Positions 17,514 through 25,378 of a stretch of 64,000 bases of DNA are shown piece after piece. Source of the stretch: Bacteroidales bacterium (GTDB lineage: Bacteria > Bacteroidota > Bacteroidia > Bacteroidales > UBA932); the NCBI GenBank assembly GCA_017473705.1, contig JAFUJQ010000029.1:1-64000 (forward strand), written 5' to 3'. Made by a program: the position numbers and the translations under genes. The first letter of the stretch is position 1. Each line of letters begins with the position of its first letter. The notes beneath the pieces are model-generated. The model saw only the letters and a list, made by a program, of their open reading frames with translations. It made no database searches and was not told the DNA's origin.

Positions 17514-20447
17514 CTATCTTCTTGGAGGGCCCATGGGACCGCGTCCGCCAGGACCGCCGCCCGGCGCGCCTCCGAAGTTTCCGAAGCGATATGTTATCGA
17601 AAGGATTATATATCGTCCGAGGGTGTTGTTTCTTGTCTCGAGATGGTAGTTGGCCGAGTCTGAAACAGACAGGTTCTTCGACTGACCAAGGATGTCATAT
17701 GCCTTGAGGGCAAGCGTCACCTTGTTCTTGAAGAGAAGCTTCGTGATCTCAGCATTGAGGATGATTTCATCTTCCTGCGGAGTCGTATAGCCTCGGTACC
17801 AGTTGTAATCCACGTCAGCGATGAGGTTGACACCTCCAGGAATCGTCCAGTTCATCGAACCGTCGACCTGGTTGTTCCATGTCGCCTGAAGCTGGCTGTT
17901 CTCCATCGTATACCATGACTTGTTCATCCTTGTACGGCCACCGACAGTGAGTTCTACAAAGTCATTCCTGTATGTGAGGCGGAGTCTCTGTGTGAAGCTC
18001 ATAGTCTGAGTTCTGTTGGTGATGAAGTCCTTGCTCTCCGACAGATCCGCATAATCCCTGTTGAATGCAGCATAATCAAATGTCGCATTCTCGGCATCAT
18101 AGTACTTGTCCGACTGGAGAGCACCAGTGCCGATGAATGAGGTCGACTGGTTATAGCGGGCGAAAGTCATCGAAAAGATCGAGAGGCCTGTCTTTCCAAA
18201 CGGAGAGTTCACCATCACACGCATGTCGGCAGAACCTGTTCCAGGGCCGTTGACAGGAATCGAATACTGCACTCCGGATGGGTCATACCATTGTGCGCTT
18301 GTGATCGCATCCTCGACGAGGCTGGCTCCGAAACGTGCATGAACCGAAGTGAATGTCTTCTTGTTTGTGTATCCGAACATACCGCGTACATTGTGGTTGA
18401 AGTACGGATCCAGGTTCGGATTACCGAGCGATATGTTAAGAGGGTTGGAGTTGTCCGGTACAGGAAGGAGCTGTGAGGTCGAAGGCTGCGCAGAACGTCC
18501 GAAATAGAAGAAACGGATGTTAGTGTTGTCGTTGAACTCATAGTTGAGCATGGCCTGTGGAGACCAGTTGTGAGTCACATTGTGATATGGGTCGTGTCCG
18601 GAAGTGACGTTATCGGTGATGGTAGGATTGTATGATGCTCCCAACTGTGCACGGAACTTCTCCTTCTGGTAGCTGATGTTTGCGCCGGCCCTGTGGTTCT
18701 GTGACATGTTGTTGATCCTGTTGGAATAGTTTTCATCGAGGGTTTCACCGACAGGATCAAACACAAGATGTCCTCCGTCGAGAATGTCAGAACCGCTGTT
18801 GAATGTATTCTTGTATGAAGTATTCTTGTTCCAGCTGTACTGATAGTTGGCCTCGAGATAGAAATCATGACCGAGCGGCTCGGTATAGACGAGTCTTCCG
18901 CTCAGAGACGAACTCTTTGAGTTCTGGTCATAACGCTGGTTTACGATCTCATCAGACCATGTCGATGTTTCGGCATCCCTGATCTGGGTCAGGGACTGGT
19001 TCAGTCCGAACATCTCATTGCTGCTAAAGCTGTAGCGTACATTTGCCGATATTGTCCTTCCTGGCTTGCCGAGTCTCTGCCTGAAGAGGAAGAAACCGCT
19101 GGTCTGCCAGTTGTCATTGTCGCCACCCTTGCTGGTGTAACCTTTGTTGGTCTCCTGCGCTACACCTGCAGTCTCGGTCGCTGTCTTGAAGTCGGAGAAC
19201 TCGTTGAAGTTTCCGCGACCGAAGTTGAACTGAGGCTCGAAGAGGATCGAGGTGTTCTCCGAGAACTTATGCTCCAGACGGATGCCGAATCTGTGACCCT
19301 GAGTCATGGTTCTGCTCGTTCCTACCTCATCATTGAGAAGGCGGGTGCCGTCATTTAGATATGTTATCTTTGAGCTTTCCTCCATCACGTCGTTGATGGA
19401 TCCGTTATAAAGGTAGTTACCTGCAAGATCCATCTTGTCATCAAGCAGCGTGAAGGCTCCGTTCATACCACCCATCCATGATGTCGTGATGCCGTTTCCA
19501 CGGCCCCAGCCTCCCATTCCACGGCCCATTCCTCCGCCTCCGCGCATGCCCTGCATCATGCTGCCGGCCATATCGTTGAAACCCCGGTTGTTTGTGTTGT
19601 TGCCATTCAGGATGACACTTATCTGGCTCTTGTCAGTAAAGCGTCCGACCATTGCCGCACCCTGATATCTCCAGTCGTTCATGTCCGATCCGCCTCCAGG
19701 CACGTCGTGTCCGCCGCCACCCATGACATTTCCGAACCATCCCTTCATCATTCCGGGTCTGAGCGAGAGGTCGATGACCGTCTCCTCCTCACCGTCATCG
19801 ATGCCGGTAAACATGGCCTGATCTGACTTCTTCTCAACCACCTTCACCTTCTCGATGAGCTTTGCAGGAATGTTCTTCGATGCAAGCTGCGGATCGTCCA
19901 GGAAGAAAGTCTTTCCGTCTATTGTAATCTTCTTGATAGTCTCTCCGTTTGCAGTGATGGTACCATCGGCCTCCACTTCCACCCCCGGAAGCTTCTTGAG
20001 AAGCTCTTCGAGCATGTCATTGTCCGAAGTCTTGAATGAAGACGCTGTGTACTCGATGGTATCCTTGCGGACGATGATCGGGTTTCCGACAGCTGACACG
20101 CTGGCTGCATCAAGGACCTCGACATCTTCCGCCATCTTTATGTCACCGAGATCCACATCCTTCTCGACCTTTATTTCCTGAGAATGCGGCTTGTAGCCCA
20201 TGATTTCGGCCTTGAGCACATAGGTATCCCTTTTGACCTTGGTAAGAACAGCTTTTCCTTCTGCATCCGAAAGGATGTACTTCGATGTAGTTTCAGCGCC
20301 CTTTTCCGTCAATGATACCGTAGCAAAAGGCACAGGCTCTGACGTCTTTGAATCGACAAGCCTGAGTTTCACGGTCACTTGTGCAAATGCTGATGCGCTC
20401 ACGAAAAGCGCAATGATGAGAGAGATTATCTTTGATGAATGTTTCAT
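17514..20447 (-). CDS. Large outer-membrane beta-barrel protein with carboxypeptidase-like regulatory domain
   Basis: 977 residues, TonB-receptor-like. A signal peptide (MKHSSKIISLIIALFVSASAFAQ) is followed by a CarboxypepD_reg-like beta sandwich (about 25-115), a plug-like region (about 130-230, with LLKKLPGVEVEADG and GKTFFLDDP) and a long C-terminal barrel. Two Gly-rich tracts stand out: one Met/Gly-rich near residue 300 (MQGMRGGGGMGRGMGG) and a Gly/Pro/Arg tail after the last strand (IILSITYRF). Ligand unknown. No SusD partner is adjacent, so it is not a classical Sus pair. The ATG at 20447 is 3 bases from a TAAATTTG box. It converges on lnt with 5 bases between. Confidence 0.82.
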   Translation of the reverse strand: MKHSSKIISLIIALFVSASAFAQVTVKLRLVDSKTSEPVPFATVSLTEKGAETTSKYILSDAEGKAVLTKVKRDTYVLKAEIMGYKPHSQEIKVEKDVDLGDIKMAEDVEVLDAASVSAVGNPIIVRKDTIEYTASSFKTSDNDMLEELLKKLPGVEVEADGTITANGETIKKITIDGKTFFLDDPQLASKNIPAKLIEKVKVVEKKSDQAMFTGIDDGEEETVIDLSLRPGMMKGWFGNVMGGGGHDVPGGGSDMNDWRYQGAAMVGRFTDKSQISVILNGNNTNNRGFNDMAGSMMQGMRGGGGMGRGMGGWGRGNGITTSWMGGMNGAFTLLDDKMDLAGNYLYNGSINDVMEESSKITYLNDGTRLLNDEVGTSRTMTQGHRFGIRLEHKFSENTSILFEPQFNFGRGNFNEFSDFKTATETAGVAQETNKGYTSKGGDNDNWQTSGFFLFRQRLGKPGRTISANVRYSFSSNEMFGLNQSLTQIRDAETSTWSDEIVNQRYDQNSKSSSLSGRLVYTEPLGHDFYLEANYQYSWNKNTSYKNTFNSGSDILDGGHLVFDPVGETLDENYSNRINNMSQNHRAGANISYQKEKFRAQLGASYNPTITDNVTSGHDPYHNVTHNWSPQAMLNYEFNDNTNIRFFYFGRSAQPSTSQLLPVPDNSNPLNISLGNPNLDPYFNHNVRGMFGYTNKKTFTSVHARFGASLVEDAITSAQWYDPSGVQYSIPVNGPGTGSADMRVMVNSPFGKTGLSIFSMTFARYNQSTSFIGTGALQSDKYYDAENATFDYAAFNRDYADLSESKDFITNRTQTMSFTQRLRLTYRNDFVELTVGGRTRMNKSWYTMENSQLQATWNNQVDGSMNWTIPGGVNLIADVDYNWYRGYTTPQEDEIILNAEITKLLFKNKVTLALKAYDILGQSKNLSVSDSANYHLETRNNTLGRYIILSITYRFGNFGGAPGGGPGGRGPMGPPRR

Positions 20448-20450
20448 AGC

Positions 20451-20458
20451 CAAATTTA
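20451..20458 (-). promoter_or_regulatory. Candidate -7 box 3 bases before the barrel-protein ATG
   Basis: TAAATTTG on the minus strand. If used, the mRNA would begin at or near the start codon. Confidence 0.4.
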
Positions 20459-20492
20459 GACACTGTCTTAAACCAAAGGTTTAATGCTGATG

Positions 20493-21038
20493 TTATTTTT
20501 TTATCCTGTCCGGATTGTCTGCAAGGAATTTCTTCCAGTCCGTCTTTCCTCCGACGGCTGCCAACGGATTTGTCATCTGATAATGATGGCAAAGCGCTAT
20601 GGCCAAAGCATCTGTCGCGTCGAGATATTTCGGGTCAAGTTCGACCTTCAAGGTTTTCTGTATCATCATGGAGACCTGCTCCTTGGATGCTGCTCCGTTG
20701 CCACAGATGGCGATCTTGGCCTTTCTCGGAGCATACTCCGCCACCGGTATGCCGCGCATTATCGCGGCCGTGATGGCAGCTCCCTGCGCCCTTCCAAGCT
20801 TCAGTACAACCTGAGCATTCTTTCCATAGAAAGGAGACTCGACAGCCAGCTGGTCAGGCTTATGCTGATCAAGCAGCTCCGACACACCTGAAAATATGTT
20901 CGCAAGCTTCTCGAACGGATCCTTGATCTTCCTGAGATCAAAGACTCCCATATCGACATAGTGTGGACCCTTTGAGTCCACACTTATGATCCCGTATCCA
21001 AGGATGTTGGTACCGGGGTCTATGCCGATGATAGTCAT
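20493..21038 (-). CDS. ruvC: Holliday junction endonuclease RuvC
   Basis: 181 residues. RuvC cuts Holliday junctions moved by RuvAB during recombination repair. The four acidic catalytic residues are present: Asp7 (MTIIGIDPGT), Glu67 (LAVESPF), and Asp140 and Asp143 (YLDATDALA). The start codon overlaps the serS stop (TAATG), so translation is coupled to serS. ruvAB are not in the window. Confidence 0.96.
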   Translation of the reverse strand: MTIIGIDPGTNILGYGIISVDSKGPHYVDMGVFDLRKIKDPFEKLANIFSGVSELLDQHKPDQLAVESPFYGKNAQVVLKLGRAQGAAITAAIMRGIPVAEYAPRKAKIAICGNGAASKEQVSMMIQKTLKVELDPKYLDATDALAIALCHHYQMTNPLAAVGGKTDWKKFLADNPDRIKK

Positions 21039-22309
21039 TAGTCTATATAGTCAAATCCGGTGTAAGGACGGAGTGCTTCAGGTATCTCGATCCTGTCACC
21101 CTTCTGGTAATTCTCGAGGAGAGCCGCAACGACTCTTGGAAGTGCGAGCGAGCTTCCGTTGAGAGTATGAGCAAGCTGAGTCTTGCCCTCAGCATCCTTA
21201 TATCTGAGTTTCAGGCGGTTGGCCTGATATGACTCAAAGTTTGACACTGACGATATCTCAAGCCATCTCTCCTGCGCTGCTGAGTATACCTCGAAGTCAT
21301 ATGTGATGGCTGAAGTGAAGCTCATGTCACCACCGCAGAGGCGGAGGATCCTGTATGGAAGACCGAGAGCCTTCACGATGCTCTCCACATGCGCCACCAT
21401 GTCATCAAGGGCAGCATATGAGTCCTCAGGCTTCTCGATGCGTACGATCTCGACCTTGTCGAACTGATGGAGACGGTTAAGTCCGCGCACATCCTTTCCA
21501 TATGATCCGGCCTCACGACGGAAGCATGGAGTATATGCTGTCATCTTCACAGGGAAATCGTTGTTTCCGAGGATGACATCTCTATAGATGTTGGTCACAG
21601 GAACCTCTGCTGTAGGGACAAGGTAGAAGTTGTCAGCAGTAGCATGGTACATCTGGCCCTCCTTGTCAGGAAGCTGGCCAGTGCCGAAACCTGAAGCCTC
21701 ATTCACCATGATCGGTGGTTCCACCTCAAGATATCCTGCTTTGGTGTTGAAATCAAGGAAGAAATTGATCAGAGCACGCTGAAGTCTTGCACCCTTGCCT
21801 TTGTATACAGGGAAGCCTGCTCCTGTGAGCTTCACGCCAAGGTCGAAGTCTATGATGTCGAACTTCTTGGCAAGCTCCCAGTGCGGCAGCTTGTCCTCAC
21901 CGAGCTCAGGAATCTCGTTTCCGGTCTTTACGACGACATTGTCCTCGGCTTCCTTTCCTTCAGGAACCATGTCGCAAGGAATATTTGGAAGGAGAACCAC
22001 GAGAGAATCGAGTTCCGCGTTATTCTCCTGAGATGTCTTCTCGATTTCAGCTGAACGGGTCTTTAGTGCAGCGACCTCGGACTTCACTCCTTCGGCCTCT
22101 TCCCTTCTGCCTTCCTTCATAAGGCCGCCGATCTGGGCTGCCTTCTTTTTCTGCTCAGACAGGCATGAATCAAGCTCTGCCTGAAGAGTCCTTCTGTTCT
22201 GGTCAAGGGCTATGATCTTCTCAACGATCTCCCTTGCGTCAAAATTCTTAACTGCAAGCTTCGAAATCACGAATTCCGGATTTTCACGAAGCAGTTTCAA
22301 TGTCAACAT
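21038..22309 (-). CDS. serS: Seryl-tRNA synthetase
   Basis: 423 residues, class II synthetase. It charges tRNA-Ser (and tRNA-Sec where present). The N-terminal coiled-coil arm (about 1-110) binds the tRNA long variable arm; class II motif 2 is visible in FRREAGSYGKDVRGLNRLHQF and motif 3 in LNGSSLALPRVVAALLENYQ. The start at 22309 gives MLTLKLLRENPEFV, typical of the family. It shares TAATG with ruvC. Confidence 0.97.
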   Translation of the reverse strand: MLTLKLLRENPEFVISKLAVKNFDAREIVEKIIALDQNRRTLQAELDSCLSEQKKKAAQIGGLMKEGRREEAEGVKSEVAALKTRSAEIEKTSQENNAELDSLVVLLPNIPCDMVPEGKEAEDNVVVKTGNEIPELGEDKLPHWELAKKFDIIDFDLGVKLTGAGFPVYKGKGARLQRALINFFLDFNTKAGYLEVEPPIMVNEASGFGTGQLPDKEGQMYHATADNFYLVPTAEVPVTNIYRDVILGNNDFPVKMTAYTPCFRREAGSYGKDVRGLNRLHQFDKVEIVRIEKPEDSYAALDDMVAHVESIVKALGLPYRILRLCGGDMSFTSAITYDFEVYSAAQERWLEISSVSNFESYQANRLKLRYKDAEGKTQLAHTLNGSSLALPRVVAALLENYQKGDRIEIPEALRPYTGFDYID

Positions 22310-22321
22310 ATTATTCTTTTT

Positions 22322-22348
22322 AGATCCCTCGACAAGCTCGGGATGACA
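22322..22348 (+). repeat. Short dispersed repeat, copy 1 (GATCCCTCGA..GGGATGACA type)
   Basis: A 27-bp element starting AGATCCCTCGAC and ending TCGGGATGACA, with internal inverted symmetry (ATCCC/GGGAT, CGA/TCG). A second ATGACAGTTAA follows at 22365. It resembles copies at 32302 and 40468. Confidence 0.6.
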
Positions 22349-22380
22349 GTTAACGACAAGTCGTATGACAGTTAATTCAA

Positions 22381-22420
22381 CAAAAAGAGGACTGAAACCC
22401 GCTCGGGTATACAGTCCTCT
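22381..22420 (-). terminator. Rho-independent terminator of the rpmA transcript
   Basis: On the minus strand a 9-bp stem (AGAGGACTG/CAGTCCTCT) with inner CCCG/CGGG is followed by TTTTTG. It separates rpmA from serS. Confidence 0.9.
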
Positions 22421-22444
22421 ATCTTTGTCATAAATCCCCGAGTC

Positions 22445-22705
22445 TTAGTTCTCAAAAGGGAGTACCGAGACGTAAGATTTGTTATCAGCCTTCTTGCGGA
22501 AGCTAACCTTACCGTCTATGAGTGCGTAAAGAGTGTGATCCTTACCCATTCCTACGTTCAGACCTGGGTTGTGAACTGTTCCTCTCTGACGAACGAGGAT
22601 GTTACCAGCCTTCACTACCTGATCACCGAATTTCTTGATACCGAGTCGTTTGCTATGTGACTCACGACCGTTCTTGGAACTACCGACGCCTTTTTTATGT
22701 GCCAT
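22445..22705 (-). CDS. rpmA: 50S ribosomal protein L27
   Basis: 86 residues, standard bL27, whose N-terminal tail reaches the peptidyl-transferase centre. It begins [20 protein letters not shown] and has the family [10 protein letters not shown] segment. No N-terminal cleavable extension of the Firmicutes type is present. It follows rplU by 20 bases. A good AGGAGG (22713-22718) lies 7 bases upstream of the ATG, rare in this genome. Confidence 0.98.
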   Translation of the reverse strand: MAHKKGVGSSKNGRESHSKRLGIKKFGDQVVKAGNILVRQRGTVHNPGLNVGMGKDHTLYALIDGKVSFRKKADNKSYVSVLPFEN

Positions 22706-22712
22706 AATGTTT

Positions 22713-22718
22713 CCTCCT
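22713..22718 (-). promoter_or_regulatory. Shine-Dalgarno sequence of rpmA
   Basis: AGGAGG (within GAGGAGGA) with 7-base spacing to the ATG. Most genes here have no such site. Confidence 0.7.
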
Positions 22719-22725
22719 CAATTAA

Positions 22726-23058
22726 TTAAGCGATCGAATTGATCTGAAGTTTTGTGAAATACTGACGGTGTCCGTTACACTTCTGGTAACCCTTTCTGCG
22801 CTTCTTCTTGAAAACAAGAACCTTGTCGCCCTTGAGTCCGTCGTTAACGCCTCTCTCAGCTCTGCCGAGAACTGTTGCTGTTACCTTTGCGCCCTCTACA
22901 TATGGAGCACCTACCTTTACTGCGCCTTCCTCGTCGATAAGGAGTACCTTCTCGAACTCGACTGTTGCGCCCTTCTCATCCGCAAGGCGGTGTACGAAGA
23001 TTTCCATACCAGCCTCTACTTTAAACTGCTGGCCTGCAATTTCTACGATTGCGTACAT
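22726..23058 (-). CDS. rplU: 50S ribosomal protein L21
   Basis: 110 residues. bL21 binds 23S rRNA near L20. The family start [15 protein letters not shown] and the C-terminal [19 protein letters not shown]-binding stretch are clear. rplU and rpmA form the usual pair. A separate promoter was not found in the 100-base gap from rpsU, so it may be read through from rpsU. Confidence 0.98.
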   Translation of the reverse strand: MYAIVEIAGQQFKVEAGMEIFVHRLADEKGATVEFEKVLLIDEEGAVKVGAPYVEGAKVTATVLGRAERGVNDGLKGDKVLVFKKKRRKGYQKCNGHRQYFTKLQINSIA

Positions 23059-23158
23059 AAAAAACTTAAAATATTGAAAGTTTTAGACAGCAAGCGGCTG
23101 CTTCCTGCAGCTCTTTATCATGGCTTGACAATCTGTAAATAATCTTCTTTGTATAATA

Positions 23159-23353
23159 CTACTGCTCGTCTCTGAGCTGAAGCTGCTGAACATAGATAGC
23201 CTTCTGCATCTGCATTCTCTTCTTTACAGATGGCTTTACGAAGTTCTTTCTTGCGCGAAGCTCACGGATTGCACCTGTCTTCTCGAATTTTCTCTTGAAC
23301 TTCTTGAGAGCCTTCTCAATGCTATCGCCTTCCTTTACTGGAACTATAATCAT
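23159..23353 (-). CDS. rpsU: 30S ribosomal protein S21
   Basis: 64 residues. bS21 sits by the 3' end of 16S rRNA. The start MIIVPVKEGDSIEKALKKFK and basic C-terminus are typical. In Bacteroidota ribosomes bS21 helps hide the anti-Shine-Dalgarno sequence, and ribosomes lacking it can use SD sites. Here the gene has an unusually long SD (23361-23372), which fits autogenous control: low bS21 would raise rpsU translation. Its promoter box is TATCTTTG at 23386-23393. Confidence 0.97.
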   Translation of the reverse strand: MIIVPVKEGDSIEKALKKFKRKFEKTGAIRELRARKNFVKPSVKKRMQMQKAIYVQQLQLRDEQ

Positions 23354-23360
23354 ATCTAAA

Positions 23361-23372
23361 TCACCTCCTTTT
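23361..23372 (-). promoter_or_regulatory. Extended Shine-Dalgarno of rpsU
   Basis: AAAGGAGGTGAT on the minus strand is complementary over 12 bases to the usual bacterial 16S 3' end (ATCACCTCCTTT). Spacing from GGAGG to ATG is about 10 bases. Confidence 0.85.
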
Positions 23373-23385
23373 TATTATAGGGCTG

Positions 23386-23393
23386 CAAAGATA
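23386..23393 (-). promoter_or_regulatory. -7 box of rpsU
   Basis: TATCTTTG on the minus strand, 32 bases before the ATG. Confidence 0.6.
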
Positions 23394-23399
23394 CGCATA

Positions 23400-24110
23400 T
23401 TATTTTGATTTCAAAATATTTTTAAAAGTTTCCATTCCACTGGTAGCCACGTCCTTAATATGCGTCACCCTTCCGTCACGGACAGGCACGTCATTCGGGT
23501 CGATTATATATATAGGTGTATCGGCCTTGGCATATGCATATAGGCCGGCAGCCGGATATACCTGCAGAGACGTTCCTACGATAAGCAACACGTCCGCCTG
23601 CATCACCTTGTCGATTGCTGCATTGATATAAGGCACAGCCTCGCCGAACCACACGATGTGCGGGCGGAGCTGCGCGCCGTTCGGAGCGAGGTCGCCCAGC
23701 TTTATAGCATCTGTTCCGATGTCGAATACCGTCTCCTCCGAATAATTATCCACATCATTATAGCAGTTCTCCGGACGCACTTTGGTCAATTCTCCATGAA
23801 GATGGATGATCCTTGTGCTGCCCGCCCTCTCGTGAAGGTTGTCTACATTCTGAGTGATCACGGTAACATCCCATCCGGCTTCGAGAGACGCAATGGCAAG
23901 GTGCGCAGCATTAGGGCGCACAGTCGCCAGCTGCGCCCTGCGCTGGTTATAGAAATCCAGCACGAGTGCAGGATTGCGATACCATCCTTCAATGGTAGCC
24001 ACATCCTCGACCTTGTAATTCTCCCACAGTCCGTTGCTGTCACGGAAAGTGGACACGCCGCTCTCGGCGCTCACTCCGGCGCCGGTAAGAACCACCAGTT
24101 TCTTTTTCAT
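23400..24110 (-). CDS. cobB: NAD-dependent protein deacylase, sirtuin CobB type
   Basis: 236 residues. Removes acyl groups from lysine using NAD+. The Rossmann motif LTGAGVSAESGVSTFRD, the NAD motif TQNVDNLHERAG and catalytic His105 (in HLHGEL) are present. Tyr54 and Arg57 (FYNQRR) match the class III pair that favours succinyl or malonyl lysine. The four zinc cysteines of most sirtuins are missing; only one Cys remains in that region. This zinc-less form is, as I recall, common in Bacteroidota CobB. It starts 3 bases after an AAA-ATPase gene. Confidence 0.92.
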   Translation of the reverse strand: MKKKLVVLTGAGVSAESGVSTFRDSNGLWENYKVEDVATIEGWYRNPALVLDFYNQRRAQLATVRPNAAHLAIASLEAGWDVTVITQNVDNLHERAGSTRIIHLHGELTKVRPENCYNDVDNYSEETVFDIGTDAIKLGDLAPNGAQLRPHIVWFGEAVPYINAAIDKVMQADVLLIVGTSLQVYPAAGLYAYAKADTPIYIIDPNDVPVRDGRVTHIKDVATSGMETFKNILKSK

Positions 24111-24113
24111 ATG

Positions 24114-25259
24114 TTATCTCGCAAAATAATAGTTTTCAAGCCAATACTCAAAGAGAGGGTCCAGCACGACAGGCTCATCCTTCTCATTGAAAGTTATGAT
24201 TTCCTTCTTGCGAAGAGCATCCTTCACTCTTCTCACATTCGCAGAAGAATTGAGATGATATTTCTCGATGACCTCCGAAGAACTGAACTTGTTGACACCG
24301 TCAAGAACCGCGCGCATCAGACTTATCTGATGATCGGTCAGGTCATCTATCATATTCTTGAAACGAGGCTCGTGAAGCGATATCATCGATCGGAGAGCCT
24401 CAGTCATTATGGACTCGTTGATGAAACCCTTTGACATCAGGTCGCAGATGGATGCCAGGTGGTTGATGTACCACAGATTGCACTTGAAGAGTTCGCATGC
24501 TCCCATGGCCAGGTCCCTCTCGAAAGACTTTCCTGATCCGTACAGGAAGCCGCGCACCACATGGTCTATGATATCCCTGTTCTCCACCGGCGTCAGAGGC
24601 AGATGAACCACCTGACGGTAGAAGAACCTGCGCTCGGCGAATATGAGCTTCATTGCATTGACACGGGACCCTGTCATGATGAATGACGAAGCCGGCTTGT
24701 CGAATCGCTCACGGAACATCTCTTCCATCACATAGAACAGGTCTTCATAGTCATCAGCCGACATGATTGTCTGGAACTCCTTGAGGATGACATAATAAGG
24801 CATGCCCTTCTCCGCAGCAAGGCGATGCGGGAGGCGCATCATCTTGGCCATGTCTTCCCTGTCGGCATCCCAGCTGAGAGACACGATCGAACCGTCCTGA
24901 TAGAAACGCTCCCTGTCAAACACGAAGTGAGTGCCGTCCAGATAGTTCTCTATCGCATCCTTGAACTGGTCAGGAGTTGAAAGCGCAGCCTTCATCACCG
25001 CAGTTCCAAACCTGAGGAGGAACTCGCTGACGCTCCTGATGTTGAACATGTCCACACACACTATCATGAACTGTCTGCCGGATGATCTCATGTTGATGAG
25101 GGTCTGTTGGATGACAGACATCTTGCCTGTCTTAGGCGGCTCGTACATCACGACCTGCTCCCCTGCTTCAAGCAGGTTCGCAAGGATTCCGCATTCCTTC
25201 TTTCGACCGATGAAGTTCTTGGCAGTCACATATCTGTCATAAACAAAAGGAGTATCCAT
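24114..25259 (-). CDS. AAA-type ATP-binding protein with degenerate Walker motifs
   Basis: 381 residues. The N-terminus (KNFIGRKKECGILANLLEAG) and the arrangement match the archaeal/Bacteroidota P-loop ATPase family (STAND-like). Walker A is altered to YEPPKTGKMS and the Walker B position reads VILKEFQ instead of acidic DE. A predicted winged helix follows (about 310-370: TDHQISLMRAVLDG, FSSSEVIEKYHLN). ATP binding without efficient hydrolysis is possible. Role unknown; it probably couples a DNA- or protein-binding winged helix to nucleotide state. It is in tight linkage (3 bases) with the sirtuin gene. Confidence 0.72.
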   Translation of the reverse strand: MDTPFVYDRYVTAKNFIGRKKECGILANLLEAGEQVVMYEPPKTGKMSVIQQTLINMRSSGRQFMIVCVDMFNIRSVSEFLLRFGTAVMKAALSTPDQFKDAIENYLDGTHFVFDRERFYQDGSIVSLSWDADREDMAKMMRLPHRLAAEKGMPYYVILKEFQTIMSADDYEDLFYVMEEMFRERFDKPASSFIMTGSRVNAMKLIFAERRFFYRQVVHLPLTPVENRDIIDHVVRGFLYGSGKSFERDLAMGACELFKCNLWYINHLASICDLMSKGFINESIMTEALRSMISLHEPRFKNMIDDLTDHQISLMRAVLDGVNKFSSSEVIEKYHLNSSANVRRVKDALRKKEIITFNEKDEPVVLDPLFEYWLENYYFAR

Positions 25260-25280
25260 ATCGCTTCGTTTTTAATAACG

Positions 25281-25288
25281 CAAATTTA
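25281..25288 (-). promoter_or_regulatory. -7 box of the AAA-sirtuin operon
   Basis: TAAATTTG on the minus strand, 21 bases before the ATG; a TTG lies about 20 bases upstream. Confidence 0.55.
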
Positions 25289-25337
25289 ATATTTCAGCAG
25301 TTTTTATGCAACAAAAATGTTAATAATAAATTTTTGC

Positions 25338-25345
25338 TATCTTTG
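25338..25345 (+). promoter_or_regulatory. -7 box of the AsmA gene
   Basis: TATCTTTG, 33 bases before the ATG at 25379. It excludes an earlier in-frame start at 25334. Confidence 0.55.
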
Positions 25346-25378
25346 TTTGATTATCCTGAGCATACTGGACTAAAAGCT

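Noticed and set aside
17514-20447. SusC/SusD polysaccharide-utilisation locus
   Set aside because: No SusD-like lipoprotein is adjacent and the protein is closer to the general barrel family than to SusC.
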